DNA of 31,229 nucleotides, from the NCBI GenBank assembly GCA_003558625.1, contig PWPP01000040.1, forward strand, positions 1 to 31,229. Direction: 5' to 3'. This stretch comes from Syntrophomonas sp. Its GTDB lineage: Bacteria > Bacillota > Syntrophomonadia > Syntrophomonadales > Syntrophomonadaceae. The stretch's first letter is position 1. Each line of letters starts with the position of its first letter. This document shows positions 31,083 through 31,229 of the stretch, one piece after another. The notes under the pieces were generated by a model. The model was given only the letters and a program-made list of their open reading frames with translations. It ran no database searches and was not told where the DNA came from. The position numbers were made by a program, and so were the translations under genes.

Positions 31083-31229
31083 TTAATCCACCCATTTCAC
31101 TTTCGTTTTCAGCTCCGGATCTATGCGAGATGGTGCCGGGGGTATAACGGCCGGATAGCCGATAGGGGTTAAGGCCACAATTTCTTTGTCTTCTGCAATA
31201 TCCAGGATCGATCTGATGCCAGGCTCATC
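31083..31229 (-). CDS. Nitroreductase-family protein, C-terminal part only
   Basis: The last 48 residues of a minus-strand protein that runs off the window are visible, ending at a TAA at 31083-31085. The stretch ILDIAEDKEIVALTPIGYPA followed by PPAPSR is the typical C-terminal strand and tail of FMN-dependent nitroreductase-family proteins. No catalytic part is seen, so the substrate cannot be discussed. Confidence 0.75.
   Translation of the reverse strand, partial: DEPGIRSILDIAEDKEIVALTPIGYPAVIPPAPSRIDPELKTKVKWVD

Noticed and set aside
1..31229. CRISPR array, prophage or integrative-element boundaries
   Set aside because: No regularly spaced repeats, integrase genes or att-like duplications were seen; the tRNA-Pro 3' end is not duplicated in the window.

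Overview
The window looks like chromosomal DNA of a Gram-positive-type anaerobe, most likely a member of the Bacillota (Clostridia-like). The grounds are strong AGGAGG ribosome sites with frequent TTG/GTG starts, a LexA with Firmicutes-style GAAC-N4-GTTC boxes, S-layer-homology and sortase proteins, PPDK-regulatory (PpsR/DUF299) proteins, and ferredoxin-like Fe-S proteins next to oxygen- and peroxide-defence genes. No species is named because nothing in the sequence fixes one. Nearly all intact genes have recognisable families; the accessory-looking parts are a dead IS256-type fragment at the left edge, a RAYT-like gene, and a small three-gene unit at the right end.

Layout. 1-402: decayed 3' end of an IS256-family element. 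522-3230: a P2-type cation ATPase behind an unusual promoter with three 11-bp-spaced repeats. 3307-3383: tRNA-Pro(CGG), minus strand. 3686-4516: first PpsR. 4859-6569: a min operon in the order minD-minE-minC. 6609-7208: Fe/Mn superoxide dismutase. 7437-9828: three-gene NitT/TauT-type ABC importer. 9830-11506: UbiB/ABC1 kinase-like protein. 11737-12075: zinc-ribbon membrane protein. 12095-12937: a second PpsR interrupted by one in-frame UGA. 13198-13839: sortase. 14021-15632: thiol-dioxygenase-like cupin and a QueG-like Fe-S protein, overlapping genes. 15845-16921: stand-alone encapsulin-type ferritin-like protein and a divergent guanylate-kinase-like protein. 17157-18392: divergent msrB and msrA, the msrA having UGA at its catalytic cysteine position followed by a SECIS-like hairpin, so a selenoprotein MsrA. 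18415-20105: VOC protein and tocopherol-cyclase-like protein. 20375-22051: Na/phosphate cotransporter. 22104-23083: an SOS module made of lexA and a previously unannotated 35-residue membrane protein behind a consensus promoter carrying two LexA boxes. 23170-25203: TspO-like protein, a small membrane protein and a RAYT. 25265-28462: CoA-binding protein, a large Fe-S protein, a possible small RNA, and an SLH-PrcB surface protein. 28670-30951: EVE-domain protein, then nucleotidyltransferase-like, HTH and metallophosphoesterase genes that look like one unit. 31083-end: C-terminus of a nitroreductase-like protein.

How it fits together. Several neighbours serve oxidant defence (SOD, MsrA/MsrB, ferritin-like protein, thiol-dioxygenase-like cupin), which suits an anaerobe exposed to oxygen at times. 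The most interesting items are the selenoprotein msrA with its divergent palindrome, the SOS-controlled 35-residue membrane protein converging on lexA, the nucleotidyltransferase/HTH/phosphoesterase unit, and the second ppsR whose only visible lesion is one UGA. All calls come from reading the sequence; no database search or structure prediction was run.
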